A program made the position numbers and the translations under genes. Below are positions 6,782 through 16,691 of a stretch of DNA of 32,235 nt, in pieces (the stretch's first letter is position 1; the number at the start of each line of letters is the position of its first letter). Source of the DNA: a virus. Location of the stretch: the IMG/VR virus record IMGVR_UViG_3300020433_000025, positions 1-32,235 of that record. The stretch is one strand, 5' to 3'. The notes under the pieces were generated by a model that saw only the letters and a program-made list of their open reading frames with translations, was not told the DNA's origin and searched no databases.

Positions 6782-7039
6782 TTAGAAACTTCCCCCATTA
6801 ATGTCTAAATTCTGTGTTACTCCTGGTGTCAATTCTAAAGTAGCTTCCCATTTTGACGTTCCTGAATTATATACAAGAACCATCCCATTTGCTAATCCCC
6901 CTGATATATCAATATCAGATAAACCACCTAATGTTCCTGAACCTCCACTTGAACTTGATAACACTTTTATAGCGTTTTGAGTTCCTAATTTAACTTGAGT
7001 TGCATCTTGTGAAACAACCCTTACATTAATGTCTGACAT
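6782..7039 (-). CDS. Small fibre-like virion protein
   Basis: An 85-residue protein. The segment GLSDIDISGGLANGMVLVYN (residues 39-58), followed by SGTSKWEATLEL, is a unit found repeatedly in phage tail fibre shafts, here as a single copy behind a Ser/Gly linker (SSSSGGSG). The N-terminus INVRVVSQDATQVKLGTQNAIKV is amphipathic beta. It ends in NLDINGGSF, echoing the end of the next gene. It directly abuts the 438-residue fibre gene (stop TAA, then ATG) and follows the 112-residue gene after five bases. Probably a small structural subunit or adaptor for the neighbouring fibre; the exact role is unknown. Confidence 0.75.
   Translation of the reverse strand: MSDINVRVVSQDATQVKLGTQNAIKVLSSSSGGSGTLGGLSDIDISGGLANGMVLVYNSGTSKWEATLELTPGVTQNLDINGGSF
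6789..6796 (-). promoter_or_regulatory. Ribosome binding site of the 438-residue fibre gene
   Basis: GGGGGAAG before the ATG at 6781, lying in the Gly-Gly-Ser codons that end the 85-residue gene. The upstream stop TAA directly abuts the ATG. Confidence 0.6.
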
Positions 7040-7044
7040 GTTTT

Positions 7045-7383
7045 TTAACGGGTAACTCCAGCAGTAACGATTGCACTACCACCGATGACTCTCGATTTAA
7101 TTCCTGCATTACTTACTAACAAAATATCATAACTATACCTACCAGGTTTAATATCTTTTGTAGTTGCACTACCAAGAGATATCTTTAATTGACCCAATTG
7201 TGCATTTACAATGGAAACAGAAAAACTGGCTGTATCATTCAAAGAAGCAGGATGTTTTTTCATTTTTGCAGTTGCAGAATATCCACTTAAATTTAATGCA
7301 GAGTTATTAGAACCCTCAAGAGTAAAAATCTGATTAAAATCAGCTCCTGCATCAATTACGATATTGCTGATATATGCTGCCAT
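7045..7383 (-). CDS. Small beta-sandwich virion protein, baseplate upper protein-like
   Basis: A 112-residue protein. The pattern IVIDAGADFNQIFTLEGSNN, then LNLSGYSATAKMKKHPAS, FSVSIVNAQLGQLKISLGSA and KPGRYSYDILLV resembles the N-terminal immunoglobulin-like domain of BppU-type baseplate proteins. In those, 'G.tf...f.l.d..g.p.dLtGy.a...mr' precedes 'G.i.i.ls...t..l..g.Y.yDl'. It is the first gene after a clear late promoter motif, 30 bases upstream. The following 85-residue and fibre genes are probably on the same transcript. Likely a virion structural subunit; the link to BppU is recalled pattern similarity and is not proven. Confidence 0.75.
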   Translation of the reverse strand: MAAYISNIVIDAGADFNQIFTLEGSNNSALNLSGYSATAKMKKHPASLNDTASFSVSIVNAQLGQLKISLGSATTKDIKPGRYSYDILLVSNAGIKSRVIGGSAIVTAGVTR

Positions 7384-7412
7384 TATTAAATTTAATAGAA
7401 TCTATCTTGATA

Positions 7413-7420
7413 TATTTATA
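7413..7420 (-). promoter_or_regulatory. Late promoter TATAAATA upstream of the 112-residue gene
   Basis: Exact T4 late consensus TATAAATA on the minus strand, in one of the few gaps between genes (7384-7422), about 30 bases before the ATG at 7383. It should drive the small fibre cluster and possibly the neck genes. Confidence 0.7.
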
Positions 7421-7422
7421 AT

Positions 7423-7650
7423 TCAATTTTGTACGATTGATTTTAAAAGTTCTTTTAATTCCTTTAATTCTTGTTTAACTTCACTTAAATCAATTTTTAC
7501 CTGATTGAACTCTTGTTTCTCTTTGTACTTTATTTTTGATAAATTATTAAATTTGTCAAATTCACTTTTATTTCGATTTACAATAGCATCAGATGTTATA
7601 TCTCTAACTAAAGAAACATCAGACTTGACTTTTATAAAATTGTTTTTCAT
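7423..7650 (-). CDS. Small coiled-coil protein
   Basis: A 75-residue protein starting MKNNFIKVKSDVSLVRDITS. The second half is a predicted coiled coil: EKQEFNQVKIDLSEVKQELK followed by ELKELLKSIVQN, with hydrophobic residues every three or four positions. The N-terminal part (KVKSDVSLVRDITSDAIVNRNKSEFDKFN) is charged. Its ATG overlaps the stop of the 2456-codon gene by one base (TAATG), so translation is probably coupled. I do not recognise a family. It ends just before the late promoter at 7413-7420. It could be an assembly factor or a trimerising adaptor for the giant protein. Confidence 0.75.
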   Translation of the reverse strand: MKNNFIKVKSDVSLVRDITSDAIVNRNKSEFDKFNNLSKIKYKEKQEFNQVKIDLSEVKQELKELKELLKSIVQN

Positions 7651-10600
7651 TAATCTACATCAAATGAACGTAAAGCAATTGCTCTAAAGTTTTTAAATCT
7701 TGGTGCATTTGCCTGATTTTTAGATGTCATAATAACTTTAATGGTAAAGGAAGTAAATTGTGGTAGATTTTCTGCAGTATACTTATACTCACTAAATCCG
7801 TTATACTTAATATTTGGATCTACAAAAGTATCTGGAGAACCATCTAAATTAAATGGATTATATACTTGTTTTTCAGGAAGATCGCTTCTGTGTAATTTAT
7901 AGAAGACACGGAAGTCTGAATCATCATCTTTATGACCATCAAACTGAACATATAATGAATTTGATGGGAACTCTAAATTAATTCTATTGGTAATGTATAC
8001 AGCACTATTTGGTTCTTCTCCTTGAACTCTTGATCTTCTATCTTCTGTATAGTTTTCAACTTGATCATCAACCAAATTACTTATAAGTATAATATTTGGT
8101 GTATTTAAGTCAATCATCGGAGAAACATCTGGTTTTGAAGAAGAAAGAACTAATTCTAGGGCAAATGAGTTTTCGTTGTTTAATAAATTCAACTCATTTA
8201 CTTTAGATGCAACTATTCTTGGATCTTCTAAAATATTCAATTTGTTAAGAGTTATATCTTCATAACCTCTATCGGCAAATGATGCTTCTGTTCCACTTAC
8301 ACTGCTTCCTGATGTTGTTTTAATTCTTGCAGAAACTGAAGTTCCAGTTGGGTTTATCATTGTAACTCTTGGATCAATTGCTTCGAAAGGAATGTTTTGA
8401 GATACTCTTAACCTACTTCCTCCACCTGCTTTTGTTCTTGTAAATGGTAAGGAATTTCCTTGGTAATTAGTAGTATCATCTAATTTGACATAGTAACCAT
8501 TAAATGTACGATCTCTTGAACCATCAATATTATGAATTTTATTAATTTTTCTTAAAGAAACTCCATTAAATTCATATTTACTAATTTTTCTCTTTCCTGC
8601 CTTATGTGTCGATACTAAACTCGAATCAACTCCTCTTTCAGAAATTCCATTGATAACATTTCCTGATACAGGTCCATGGTATCCAATAATTTCTTTTCCA
8701 ACTTGTAGGTATCCTGTATTTGCAGTGCCTACAGCAGTGCCTTCAAAAGTATTAAGTCCTGTTGCATCCTCAACAGTTATAGTAGTTGAATCAAATAATA
8801 TATCTTCTGATATATCTGTTGCCTTGTTATCACTTATAAAGTTTTTAATTTCAAGTTTATTATTTGATCCATGCATTCCATGATTTCTATGATCAAATTC
8901 CATTGTAAATCCATCTTTAATTGGATCTGATACTACAGAGTTTATTTTATTTACAGCAATATTTGTATTGGTTCCATCACTTGCAATATGCACAATTCCA
9001 CTACTGGAAACAAAGTTATTATCTACCTGATCAACTACCAAATAGTTTGGATGACTTACAGAATCAACAAATGCCCTTACAGTAGATCCTGTATTTCCTA
9101 CTTTATCAAAAACTAATGCATCTCCAACTTGATAACCTGTACCTCCATTCGTGATATTAATAGAATTTACAGAAGGTGGTGTACCACTAACAGTCACAGT
9201 TGCTTCAAGTCCAGTTCCAATTCCCGTTACTGAACTGGCACCAATACCAGTAAATGTACCATTTGTTAAACCAATACCAGTGTTTCCTTCAAATGTTAAT
9301 CCAGATGTACTCTCTGTAACAGAAGAACCAATTGATACAATTCGACCAGTATGAGTTACAGATGCAACTGTTTGTGTTATTTCATTTCCTTTAACAAATG
9401 TTGGTGTAGCTGCACCTTTAATTGAAATTCTTTGTGTTTTAGAATATGCGGTTACTGGATTTTTCTTTCTAATTTGACCAAAATTTAATTTATTATTATA
9501 GAATATGAAACTTGATGGTGTATTAGTTACAAATTTTGCTTTATTTAAGGTAAATTTTAAATCTTCAAATTGACTTGGTGTCCAAGTTGATTGGTTTTGT
9601 GATTTAAATAAAGATCCCAAATATGGTTGTTGATTACTTATTGCTTCTAAAATAAGATCTTCCTCACCCATGCGAGTTATAAAATGATTATACTTTTCTG
9701 TTGGTGCAATTAAAACTAATGCATACTCTTTTCCAGATTTTAAGTAAACAGGAGTTGGGAATTTGAAAGGTGTAGGGACACTACTATCATCTGATAATTT
9801 AACATCATCTGGATCAATATTCATTTCACCAAATGGAACTATAGTTGTTGTAGGAGATCCGTCTCTCATAGTTCTGATTTGAACGGTAACAGGAACATTA
9901 TCATCTTTAGTTTTAAAGTATAAATTACCACCAGTCACAAAAATACCATCTTGGTATTTTGATTCTACTAAAAATGATTGTGCTAATGGATCATACCAGT
10001 CAGTATCTTCTTCTCTTCTTTGTGTTGATTCTTCTTTAGCTCTAATATCTTCTGTGATTCTAGAAACAATTCTTGGATCTCCAATTTGTTTTCTTTCAAT
10101 ATTTGCTCCCTTGATTGATAAAATTTGTTCTTGAGTTATTTCTGCAATTCCAGATGCTTTATATGTTGCTTCTGCAGAACACTCACCAGGATCTAATTTA
10201 CTTGCATTAGTAGGACTAGTGGTCAATCTAATAGTATTAGTTCCAGTAGTAAATTTAGGATTACTTTGAACTTTTGGATCAGGTATATGTAATGAGAATG
10301 TCAATGCTCCTTTTTCATCAGTAACTAGAGAAAGATCACTAATATCTGCTTCTGCATTTCCGTTTTGTGATGATAGAGTCATTCCCTTTCTAACCCATCC
10401 TAACTGATCTGGTTCTACTTCTAATGATAATCCAGCAGTATCTATATTTAAAATAGTGCTACTACTAGAATAGCTACCAGATAAAGCAGATTTTGTATAA
10501 GGGTCATTCTTATATGTCTCTGTTGGAGCATTAAAAGGTCCTGTTTTGTGATTTTCTGCTGCAACTCTGAACATTATGTCTGGAACTTCAGCGAAACCAC

Positions 10601-13600
10601 GAAGATTAGTTACCTCTATAGAACTTTCTACAATATCACCAGTTGTAAATGTTCCTCTTGTCATCGAAACTTGTAAAAGTTTAGGAACACAATATGATGT
10701 AATATCTACGTTATCCATAAAAACATAGAATTTTGTATTTGGTTTTAATCTTGTAGAAGTGACTTCAATATTTCTTGACCTACAGTTATAGATAATTTCT
10801 GTTCCTATAACCTTTTTACCTAAATTAATTGTTTGATATTCGGGAGTAACTTCAATTCCAAACTCTCTTTCTTCACCCTCTTCTTTAAAGGTTCTTTTTT
10901 CATCAAATTTAGTGTTAGTGGTTGTGGTTGTAATTCTTCTTACACCTCCGTCTATAGGTTGGTTTTCTGTATTAACATTTACCGTTCTCTTAACATTGAG
11001 ACGTTCTGTTTTAATTAATTCTTCTCTTCCACTCCATGTTACTTCATGAGAGTTCCAGAAACTTGATGCCATTCCACCATTTTCACGATCTTCCAATCCA
11101 TACATATCAGCCATCGCATCCCACGCAGAGGTATCCTCAAAGACTTCAGGAGTGCCTAAAGGAATTTCTTCTATCCAATAGTCAACTGATGGTTCTAGAG
11201 CGACACTACCAGCATATAGAGCAATATGGTAGGGGTTTAGGTTCTCAACCCTAGTTGCAAAGGGTTGATTTACAAATTCTACTTCATCATATTTTAAAGT
11301 TAGACCTTGAGCATTTCGTGTAATATTTGAATCTTGGAAGTCTGTTATCCATGCATAGTCAGCATTAACTGGATCTGCTTTTGAAGATTTTGTTTCAATT
11401 TTAAGACTAACAGTTCTTTCTGTTGATTTTGGTCTACATTCACCAGTTTCCCTATCAATATCAAAATTTCTTTCTCCTCGATTCATACTAGATTTTTTAT
11501 GACTTGTAAAATTGTCTACAAAAAATCCAGATTTAAATTTATCAAGTCCTGTATTTGGATCTTTAATTGAAAGATTTTTAGTATCTGTTTCTAGAAGAGA
11601 TAATGTTGTATATTCTTCAAGTGTTTTTATTCTATGTTCTAAACCATTTATATCTTTCATTGTATATCTCTTATGAGATTTTAATGCAGTTCTTGTATCG
11701 GTTGATGCATCTAAGAGATATGGTGGTAAAGTTATTGTACCAATTTCAAACGCTTCTGGATTTTTTTCTGGTGGTTTTGGAAATCTTGAAGGTGTTCCCT
11801 CATCTACATCAAAAAGTCCATCTTTTGTTAAGTATAATCTATCAATTCTACCCAAATAGTAAGAATAATCAACAACAACACTTTGATTAGAAACTAATGA
11901 TTCAGTTTCAGATGCACTAAAATCTCTACTACCAAATTCAAATGGAGATTTTGTACTAGATGTATCATATGGTGCAACTCTTGGTCTTAAATCAATAACA
12001 TCAGATGCTCTTTTTCCATCAATGGTTGGAATTTCATTAGAATAATCTAAAGTATTATAACTATTAATTGATTCTACAGTACCATTAGTAGTAATTCCGC
12101 TTCGACTATAGTGATCAAATATAATTTTTATTCTTCTATTTGGTATAGTTGCATTTTTTTCTCGAATTATTCTTCCATAATCAGCAAATTCTTTTCTTTG
12201 ACCATTATCTAAAATAAAATTATCAATAATACTCGCATCACCAGCGTTTAATTTAGAAATAGTTGCAATAATACCTGAAATTTGTAGAGTTATTAATTCA
12301 TCAACTTCAAATGTTTTATCATTTTCATATACAAATTTTATTTTAGTATCATTTGTAACATCAGTTACACGGGCAACAGCACCAGATTCTCCTCCAATTA
12401 TTTGTTCACCAACAATTACGTTATTCATAAATCCCTCTGATTGTGAAGATACTACGAAGAATGGTTCATTTGGATCATTATTATCATCAGATTCAAAAAT
12501 ACCTAAAATTCGATGTATTTCAGGAACATCTAAAGATATCTCTTCATCCTGAACTCTTGTACCATAAACTTTACTAAAAGTTAAACCATCATTCAGAGTT
12601 GTTGTTGTGACACCAGAAGAAGTATCATTTGATCTGTTGATTATTAAACTTGAACAGCGAGTTATACTTTTTGCAATAGATGCAAATTTAGTTCTTTTAA
12701 CAGTAGCAGTCACAGTAACATTTCCTGTTACTCCAAGTGAATTGATTTTTAGAGTGCGATTGTTATTACTAAATTCAAATTGTGGTTCCCTTAATGTTAT
12801 TCTATTTCCAGTACTATCTTCTGTTACAACATAATTTGATATTGAAAACGGTTCAAAAAATAAATTATCACCATGAGATGAAAGTTCTAAAACTGCTTGC
12901 TCTCCACTCGCATTTACTTTAAATATTTTTCTTGTTATATAATTACTATCTAAAAGATTTAAAGATGCAATATTATCTTCTTTAAATGGAATTAAAAATC
13001 CAGGATTACTTCCTTTACTTAAAAATGGAACACGAACCACAATATCAGTTGGTGAAGCACCACCAGAAGCAACAACTCCTCCACCATCACATATACCAGT
13101 AACAGTCGCAATACCAGAAATTGTAAAATTACTTGATCCAACATTAACTACTTGGTTAAAAGTAGGAACATTATTTGTAAGGTTTGCACCTGAACTATAA
13201 CTAATAATATCACCAACTTTAATTAGTGATCTAAAATCTGAAACAGAAGGTCCTGTTACTGTTGAAATACCAGCATGTTCTGCAGTAATCTGAAACTCTG
13301 CACCTGTCTGAAATACCTGTTTACCATGACTTAATTCTAAATCAGCAGCAAAACTAGTAGCACCGACACCAGTAAGTTCAATTCCTCTATCACTATGAAT
13401 CGCTTTTATATCAGTAAATTCAAAATCACTAACAGTTCCAATATTACTTCCAACTTCAATTCCATTTACAAGAATTGGTTCATTTATTTGAAACTCTCCA
13501 CTTACATCAGTTAAAGTTAAAACAGATCCAGTTCCTGTTTGTTCATTGACAAATCCAGCAGAACCACTAAATTTACCCTCTATATGATCTCCAACAACAG

Positions 13601-15020
13601 CAGAACTTGTTGATGCTAATGAAACTTTTGTAAAAGTCTCAATATCAAATAATCTTAATTGATAGTTTGTTCCTGTATATTGATTAAAATCATAAACTCT
13701 TGCTTTTCCAATTTTATTTCCAGTTAGGTCTCTTTGTTGTGCTGCTGTAAGTCTTTTGTCTAATAAATGTACAAATGTACTAAAACCAATCTGCGGAGTT
13801 CCAAAAATATTATTTACCACAACGATATTTCCAATTTTAATTGGAAGTGTAACGTCATCTATTGATTTTGTTGTTCTTGGTTTTGGTAAATCAATTGATG
13901 TTGTTGATGTTTTTTCAATTTCGTATCCACGAACATATGCTTTTCCTTCAGATATTTGAAGTGTGAATAAATTATCAGATGGAGTATTTCCATTTTGAGT
14001 AATTTGGTTGGAGAAATATAATCCTCTATTTGCAATTCGATTGTTTAATGTTTCTCTAATATCGACTGAAAATGGTTCGATATAATAATCACCAGATTCA
14101 TCATAAGTTCTTCTAGCTAATTCATCTTTAAATACATTGTATTCTGTTTTTTTAACTTGCTCTTTTGTAATACCGTCTTCAATACGAATTAATTCTACAA
14201 AATCAGAATCATCATTATCTGTTAATAATTTTTTAGATAATACTGCGGATATTTTGAATCTATCTGCACCAGGAGCAGTTTCATTTGAGTATCCCTTTGC
14301 ATTATCAAATAAATCTGAATTTAATGATGAAGCAGACACTAATTCTTCTTTAATTGTTAATCCAACTTTGTAACTTGGTTGATTTGTGTATTGATCTAAA
14401 ATTACAGTTGAAGATGGAACTTGTACAAAATATCCCCTAATAAAGAAAATTCCTTCACTTATTGATGCTGATGAACCTGTTTTAACTGAATCTGATATAA
14501 TTGTTCTTGCAAAAGTGCTATTTGCAGTTATTCGGGTGTTTGAATATTCAATGTCAGATAAAGTAATTAAATTTTCTCCATCTAAAAATTTTTTAGTTAC
14601 TCCATCATCACCAGATGCTGTATATTTTAAATATAAAGTATCAAATTGATCTATAGATTCAATATCAGTAATTCTATTAACTACAGTCGCTTTAACTCCA
14701 GATATTTCACCTTGTATTTCTATTTTATTATCTGCCAAATATTTTGTATACTCTTTTACTGGCACATTAAGGAAAAAGGGATCTATTCTAACAGCAAAAT
14801 AACTTAAATCAACAATGGTTCCACCAGGAATAACCATTGAACCTTCTTTGAAAAAATGTTGTCCAAATTTTTCAATTTGTTCATGAAGAATTGACTGTAA
14901 AGTAGTTAATTCTCTAGATTGTATTGGATATCCTGGTTTAAATAAAACCTTTCTATAATTTTTACTTGCGTCAAAATCATCATAGTAAGGTGCTATATTT
15001 AAGTTTGTGACTTGGGACAT
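7650..15020 (-). CDS. Giant DUF4815-type virion protein (gp9/gp10 position)
   Basis: A 2456-residue structural protein, probably baseplate-attached. The N-terminus has the DUF4815 pattern: YYDDFDASKNYRKVLFKPGY, then PIQSRELTTLQSILHEQIEK, FGQHFFKEGSMVIPGG, FFIRGYFVQV and ISEGKAYVRGYEI, roughly residues 10-385. Later segments also look like the large cyanophage protein that follows gp8: IDLRPRVAPYD, DWYDPLAQSFLVESKYQDGIF, the C-terminal DFRVFYKLHRSDLPEKQVYNPFN region and FKNFRAIALRSF. It carries one GxGY repeat (INITNGGTGYQVGDALVF, about 9120-9170) and one DE-Y-RG module (YLQVGKEIIGY...ISERGVDSS...THKAG, about 8590-8710). It starts four bases after gp8 and overlaps the 75-residue gene. It is far longer than T4 gp9 (288) or gp10 (602). 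No enzymatic motif seen. Which T4 protein it replaces is inference. Confidence 0.88.
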   Translation of the reverse strand: MSQVTNLNIAPYYDDFDASKNYRKVLFKPGYPIQSRELTTLQSILHEQIEKFGQHFFKEGSMVIPGGTIVDLSYFAVRIDPFFLNVPVKEYTKYLADNKIEIQGEISGVKATVVNRITDIESIDQFDTLYLKYTASGDDGVTKKFLDGENLITLSDIEYSNTRITANSTFARTIISDSVKTGSSASISEGIFFIRGYFVQVPSSTVILDQYTNQPSYKVGLTIKEELVSASSLNSDLFDNAKGYSNETAPGADRFKISAVLSKKLLTDNDDSDFVELIRIEDGITKEQVKKTEYNVFKDELARRTYDESGDYYIEPFSVDIRETLNNRIANRGLYFSNQITQNGNTPSDNLFTLQISEGKAYVRGYEIEKTSTTSIDLPKPRTTKSIDDVTLPIKIGNIVVVNNIFGTPQIGFSTFVHLLDKRLTAAQQRDLTGNKIGKARVYDFNQYTGTNYQLRLFDIETFTKVSLASTSSAVVGDHIEGKFSGSAGFVNEQTGTGSVLTLTDVSGEFQINEPILVNGIEVGSNIGTVSDFEFTDIKAIHSDRGIELTGVGATSFAADLELSHGKQVFQTGAEFQITAEHAGISTVTGPSVSDFRSLIKVGDIISYSSGANLTNNVPTFNQVVNVGSSNFTISGIATVTGICDGGGVVASGGASPTDIVVRVPFLSKGSNPGFLIPFKEDNIASLNLLDSNYITRKIFKVNASGEQAVLELSSHGDNLFFEPFSISNYVVTEDSTGNRITLREPQFEFSNNNRTLKINSLGVTGNVTVTATVKRTKFASIAKSITRCSSLIINRSNDTSSGVTTTTLNDGLTFSKVYGTRVQDEEISLDVPEIHRILGIFESDDNNDPNEPFFVVSSQSEGFMNNVIVGEQIIGGESGAVARVTDVTNDTKIKFVYENDKTFEVDELITLQISGIIATISKLNAGDASIIDNFILDNGQRKEFADYGRIIREKNATIPNRRIKIIFDHYSRSGITTNGTVESINSYNTLDYSNEIPTIDGKRASDVIDLRPRVAPYDTSSTKSPFEFGSRDFSASETESLVSNQSVVVDYSYYLGRIDRLYLTKDGLFDVDEGTPSRFPKPPEKNPEAFEIGTITLPPYLLDASTDTRTALKSHKRYTMKDINGLEHRIKTLEEYTTLSLLETDTKNLSIKDPNTGLDKFKSGFFVDNFTSHKKSSMNRGERNFDIDRETGECRPKSTERTVSLKIETKSSKADPVNADYAWITDFQDSNITRNAQGLTLKYDEVEFVNQPFATRVENLNPYHIALYAGSVALEPSVDYWIEEIPLGTPEVFEDTSAWDAMADMYGLEDRENGGMASSFWNSHEVTWSGREELIKTERLNVKRTVNVNTENQPIDGGVRRITTTTTNTKFDEKRTFKEEGEEREFGIEVTPEYQTINLGKKVIGTEIIYNCRSRNIEVTSTRLKPNTKFYVFMDNVDITSYCVPKLLQVSMTRGTFTTGDIVESSIEVTNLRGFAEVPDIMFRVAAENHKTGPFNAPTETYKNDPYTKSALSGSYSSSSTILNIDTAGLSLEVEPDQLGWVRKGMTLSSQNGNAEADISDLSLVTDEKGALTFSLHIPDPKVQSNPKFTTGTNTIRLTTSPTNASKLDPGECSAEATYKASGIAEITQEQILSIKGANIERKQIGDPRIVSRITEDIRAKEESTQRREEDTDWYDPLAQSFLVESKYQDGIFVTGGNLYFKTKDDNVPVTVQIRTMRDGSPTTTIVPFGEMNIDPDDVKLSDDSSVPTPFKFPTPVYLKSGKEYALVLIAPTEKYNHFITRMGEEDLILEAISNQQPYLGSLFKSQNQSTWTPSQFEDLKFTLNKAKFVTNTPSSFIFYNNKLNFGQIRKKNPVTAYSKTQRISIKGAATPTFVKGNEITQTVASVTHTGRIVSIGSSVTESTSGLTFEGNTGIGLTNGTFTGIGASSVTGIGTGLEATVTVSGTPPSVNSINITNGGTGYQVGDALVFDKVGNTGSTVRAFVDSVSHPNYLVVDQVDNNFVSSSGIVHIASDGTNTNIAVNKINSVVSDPIKDGFTMEFDHRNHGMHGSNNKLEIKNFISDNKATDISEDILFDSTTITVEDATGLNTFEGTAVGTANTGYLQVGKEIIGYHGPVSGNVINGISERGVDSSLVSTHKAGKRKISKYEFNGVSLRKINKIHNIDGSRDRTFNGYYVKLDDTTNYQGNSLPFTRTKAGGGSRLRVSQNIPFEAIDPRVTMINPTGTSVSARIKTTSGSSVSGTEASFADRGYEDITLNKLNILEDPRIVASKVNELNLLNNENSFALELVLSSSKPDVSPMIDLNTPNIILISNLVDDQVENYTEDRRSRVQGEEPNSAVYITNRINLEFPSNSLYVQFDGHKDDDSDFRVFYKLHRSDLPEKQVYNPFNLDGSPDTFVDPNIKYNGFSEYKYTAENLPQFTSFTIKVIMTSKNQANAPRFKNFRAIALRSFDVD

Positions 15021-15023
15021 TTT

Positions 15024-16661
15024 TTAAAACTCTATTACGATTTTAATTTCTTCTTTTTGAGTAGAAGATCTTGTAACTTTATTACGGTTATCAATATAGA
15101 TAACTTCTCCAGAATATTTTTTAATTTCTGGTTTTGCTATTCCATTAACAAAAGAAACACCAACATTCACATCACCAACATTAGAAAGATTAAAAGAAGT
15201 ATCTACTTCTAATGGAGTAGCAACGCTATCTCCGCTATTATTTGATCCTCCCTCAATTTTAGTTCCACTTACAGAAGCAAAATCTAACAATCTATTACCA
15301 GAACTAGATAATGTTGATAAACCAACTGGTTGATAATATCTTAAAATATTAGTAAGTTTATCATATGAAGCAACTAAACCAACCGCTTTTTCAGAATCTG
15401 ATATGTCTTGATATATGTAGGAATTTATTGGATATTTAGTTAGAGTGTTATCACCTAGTAATTTTATTGCTCCAAGAGTTGTTGCAGTTGTAGTATCTAT
15501 TAGAACTGAAGATGATCCAGTTGCATCTTGTTTGATTGGATTTTTGATAATACCAACTCTGGAAAAATTATTTGATGTAATGTAATCTGGTAAATCATCC
15601 TTTGTATCATCAAATTTAGAGTGTATAAGAACTCTATAAGCTCCCAACTCTCTGTATATATCTGCTCCATGACCACCCTGTGGTGGTATTATAACTTCAA
15701 ATTTTGCCTCATTAGGTGAATTTGGAGGTAAATTAACTTTACCTGTTTTAACAGATGCACTATTTAATTCAAGATGAGCACACGTATAACCACTTCCACC
15801 ATTTGATACATCAACTGAAGTGACAAATCCTCCAGCTATGGTGACTGATGCAGTTCCACCCTCACCATCACCATATATTGGAACATTTGGAATAACTGTG
15901 TTACTCGTACCATCAATTCCACTAATCTCATTTTCATATGAATAATTTTGACCAGCGTTTGTTACTAATATTGTTTCTATTTTTCCATCAACAGCAGCGT
16001 TTTTGACATCAATAGTGTTACTGTCACCCCATGATTCTGGAACTGGAATAAAATCATCCGTTGCAAATTTGATTACATCTGCTGGTTTTATTGTGTATAA
16101 GTACTTCCACAAGTAACCATCACTTCCATCTCCAGCTGGACGAGGGGATAAATCTACGTGTGTTGGTTGACTCGTAGATTTCTCAACCGTCATAACTCCT
16201 GCAGTATCTGGTTTAGATCCGTTATTAATGCAAATATAAACTTTAAATTCATCAGTTATAACATAAAATTTAGAATCATATAAATTTGTAGCACCATTTA
16301 CGCTTGCTACGTTATCAATATCAATATTATGTTTATACATATCATAACTTTCTCCAGCAGTCCAAACTCTGTTTGGTATGACTCTTCTTACATCAGAAGC
16401 TGTTATTCTTTTTGCAAATAACATACTATCATGGTATGAGTTTTCTTGCTCGAAAGAATCTTTTGGAGCAATAGGTTCATTTCCAGTTGTTACAGTTCTA
16501 TAATTTTTAAGTGGTTTACTTCCACCATCTGTTGAAGATTGATTTGGTTCTGGATGTGCTAAAAAAGCATAGTAGTATGATGTAGTGCCGATACCAGAAA
16601 AACTCTGAATAAAAGTTTCAGCATTCCCTATTCTAAATTGATCTGTTATTATTGCTGGCAT
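15024..16661 (-). CDS. 8: Baseplate wedge protein gp8, enlarged
   Basis: Wedge subunit that binds gp7 and gp10 in T4. At 545 residues it exceeds T4 gp8 (334), but it keeps landmarks: the N-terminal AIITDQFRIGNAETFI, DVRRVIPNRVW at residues 90-100 (T4 DAVIPRRDW), DGYLWKYLYTIKP at 181-193 (T4 DGYVWEYLFEIPP), and the C-terminal SGEVIYIDNRNKVTRS...EEIKIVIEF (T4 SGEMIYMENRPPI...EEINILFTF). The extra length begins near residue 225 and includes two GxGY-type repeats (VTNAGQNYSYENEISG; VSNGGSGYTCAHLEL) like those in gp7 and gp14. A late promoter motif lies 31 bases before the ATG. The gene ends four bases before the 2456-codon gene. Confidence 0.93.
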   Translation of the reverse strand: MPAIITDQFRIGNAETFIQSFSGIGTTSYYYAFLAHPEPNQSSTDGGSKPLKNYRTVTTGNEPIAPKDSFEQENSYHDSMLFAKRITASDVRRVIPNRVWTAGESYDMYKHNIDIDNVASVNGATNLYDSKFYVITDEFKVYICINNGSKPDTAGVMTVEKSTSQPTHVDLSPRPAGDGSDGYLWKYLYTIKPADVIKFATDDFIPVPESWGDSNTIDVKNAAVDGKIETILVTNAGQNYSYENEISGIDGTSNTVIPNVPIYGDGEGGTASVTIAGGFVTSVDVSNGGSGYTCAHLELNSASVKTGKVNLPPNSPNEAKFEVIIPPQGGHGADIYRELGAYRVLIHSKFDDTKDDLPDYITSNNFSRVGIIKNPIKQDATGSSSVLIDTTTATTLGAIKLLGDNTLTKYPINSYIYQDISDSEKAVGLVASYDKLTNILRYYQPVGLSTLSSSGNRLLDFASVSGTKIEGGSNNSGDSVATPLEVDTSFNLSNVGDVNVGVSFVNGIAKPEIKKYSGEVIYIDNRNKVTRSSTQKEEIKIVIEF

Positions 16662-16691
16662 TTTCTTTTAGTAGTCAGTTTCATTTTTGAT

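Noticed and set aside
7650-15020. Assignment of the 2456-residue protein as T4 gp10 or gp12
   Set aside because: Position allows it, but I cannot align any T4 gp9, gp10 or gp12 segment. The DUF4815-type N-terminus is the only family signal I trust.
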